Below, in pieces: positions 7,783-7,916 of a DNA stretch of 7,916 nt. Position 1 is the stretch's first letter. The number at the start of each line of letters is the position of its first letter. Position numbers and translations under genes: made by a program. The stretch lies in the NCBI GenBank assembly GCA_012511615.1, contig JAAZFS010000183.1, forward strand, positions 1 to 7,916, in the 5' to 3' direction. This DNA is from Elusimicrobiota bacterium (GTDB taxonomy: Bacteria; CG03; SLGR01). The notes under the pieces were generated by a model that saw nothing but the letters and a program-made list of their open reading frames with translations, searched no databases and was not told the origin of the DNA.

Positions 7783-7804
7783 ATTTTTATCTTATATAAT
7801 CATT

Positions 7805-7829
7805 AAAAAATGTGGCATCGCTGCCACAT
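7805..7829 (-). terminator. Intrinsic terminator-like hairpin in the rimP leader
   Basis: On the minus strand TGTGGCA-GCGA-TGCCACA forms a perfect 7-bp stem (8 bp with one A-T closing pair) with a GNRA-type tetraloop, followed directly by six T residues. This has the full form of a rho-independent terminator pointing towards rimP. It could end an upstream gene's transcript or act as an attenuator or 5' stem-loop of the rimP operon. On the plus strand no T-run follows, so the direction is clear. Confidence 0.75.
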
Positions 7830-7836
7830 CCAACAT

Positions 7837-7865
7837 TTTATAACATATATGGGAACCCATTTCAA
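7837..7865 (-). promoter_or_regulatory. Sigma70-type promoter for the rimP operon
   Basis: TTGAAA (7860-7865) and TATAAA (7837-7842) are separated by exactly 17 bases on the minus strand, and each matches 5 of 6 consensus bases. The expected start site is near 7829-7830, giving a leader of about 48 bases before rimP. No comparably good promoter was noticed elsewhere in this leader. The call rests on motif match and position only. Confidence 0.55.
7849..7860. repeat. Short inverted repeat in the promoter spacer
   Basis: ATGGG and CCCAT flank a 2-base centre between the -10 and -35 elements, next to the self-complementary CATATATG (7844-7851). The location fits an operator for a dimeric repressor, but 5-bp arms can arise by chance. 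Confidence 0.3.
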
Positions 7866-7881
7866 GCTAAACCCTTAGGCC

Positions 7882-7903
7882 AACTCCTTGATTTAAAGGA
7901 GTT
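7882..7903. repeat. Inverted repeat upstream of the rimP promoter
   Basis: AACTCCTT and AAGGAGTT are perfect 8-base arms around a 6-base loop. On the minus strand no T-run follows. On the plus strand the right arm runs into TCTTAAG, too weak for a confident terminator. It may be a terminator-like or regulatory structure belonging to the gene upstream of this window. Confidence 0.4.
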
Positions 7904-7916
7904 TCTTAAGAGTCAA

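Noticed and set aside
7613..7843. Plus-strand open frame reaching into the rimP leader
   Set aside because: It overlaps rimP antisense and crosses the hairpin, with no domain or ribosome site; a shadow frame.
7893..7916. Possible C-terminal tail of an upstream minus-strand gene (LTLKKLL then stop)
   Set aside because: Seven codons before TAA at the window edge are too few to support a gene; the sequence beyond is needed.
7866..7916. tRNA upstream of rimP, as metY in enterobacteria
   Set aside because: The inverted repeat has an 8-bp stem and no proper T-loop, and no CCA or cloverleaf can be built from the available bases.
7911..7916. TTGACT as a -35 element at the right edge
   Set aside because: No reasonable -10 sequence lies 16-18 bases downstream on the minus strand.

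Overview
The window is almost entirely one minus-strand gene cluster for translation and transcription. Read in transcription order (high to low coordinates) it is rimP - nusA - infB - rbfA - nrnA (DHH phosphoesterase) - truB - ribF, followed by a gene that runs off the left edge. That last gene encodes an NAD-binding-like Rossmann domain followed by a GAF domain. All eight genes point the same way. Junctions are short or overlapping: rimP/nusA share 1 base (TAATG), truB/ribF share 4 (GTGA), rbfA/nrnA overlap by about 26, and nusA-infB, nrnA-truB and ribF-next gene are 9-12 bases apart. The only noticeable internal gap is 52 bases between infB and rbfA. No gene-free stretch exceeds 300 bases, and I found no tRNA, rRNA, mobile element or CRISPR array.

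Organism: this is a bacterium with moderately AT-rich DNA and core proteins of ordinary sequence. nrnA lies between rbfA and truB, ylxR and ylxQ are missing between nusA and infB, NusA has a single C-terminal helix-hairpin-helix unit, and IF-2 is short. This order is compatible with several non-model lineages (deltaproteobacteria-like groups, Synergistota, spirochaete-like groups, candidate phyla). I cannot place it further by eye. RibF is the most divergent of the recognised proteins.

The right end (7783-7916) is the operon leader. It has a good sigma70-type promoter (TTGAAA-17-TATAAA, minus strand). Almost exactly at its expected start site begins a GC-rich hairpin with a GCGA tetraloop followed by six T residues, which looks like an intrinsic terminator. 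A second inverted repeat lies further upstream. A 22-codon ORF reads through the terminator-like hairpin, so an attenuation arrangement is possible but unproven.

How the genes fit together: RimP and RbfA mature the 30S subunit, IF-2 starts translation, and NusA controls elongation, pausing and termination by RNA polymerase. NrnA degrades the shortest RNA fragments and pAp, TruB modifies U55 of tRNA, and RibF makes FMN and FAD. The left-edge Rossmann-GAF protein, probably the front of a sensor kinase or similar signalling protein, is the one member outside this theme and the most interesting gene here. No clearly new biological system is visible.
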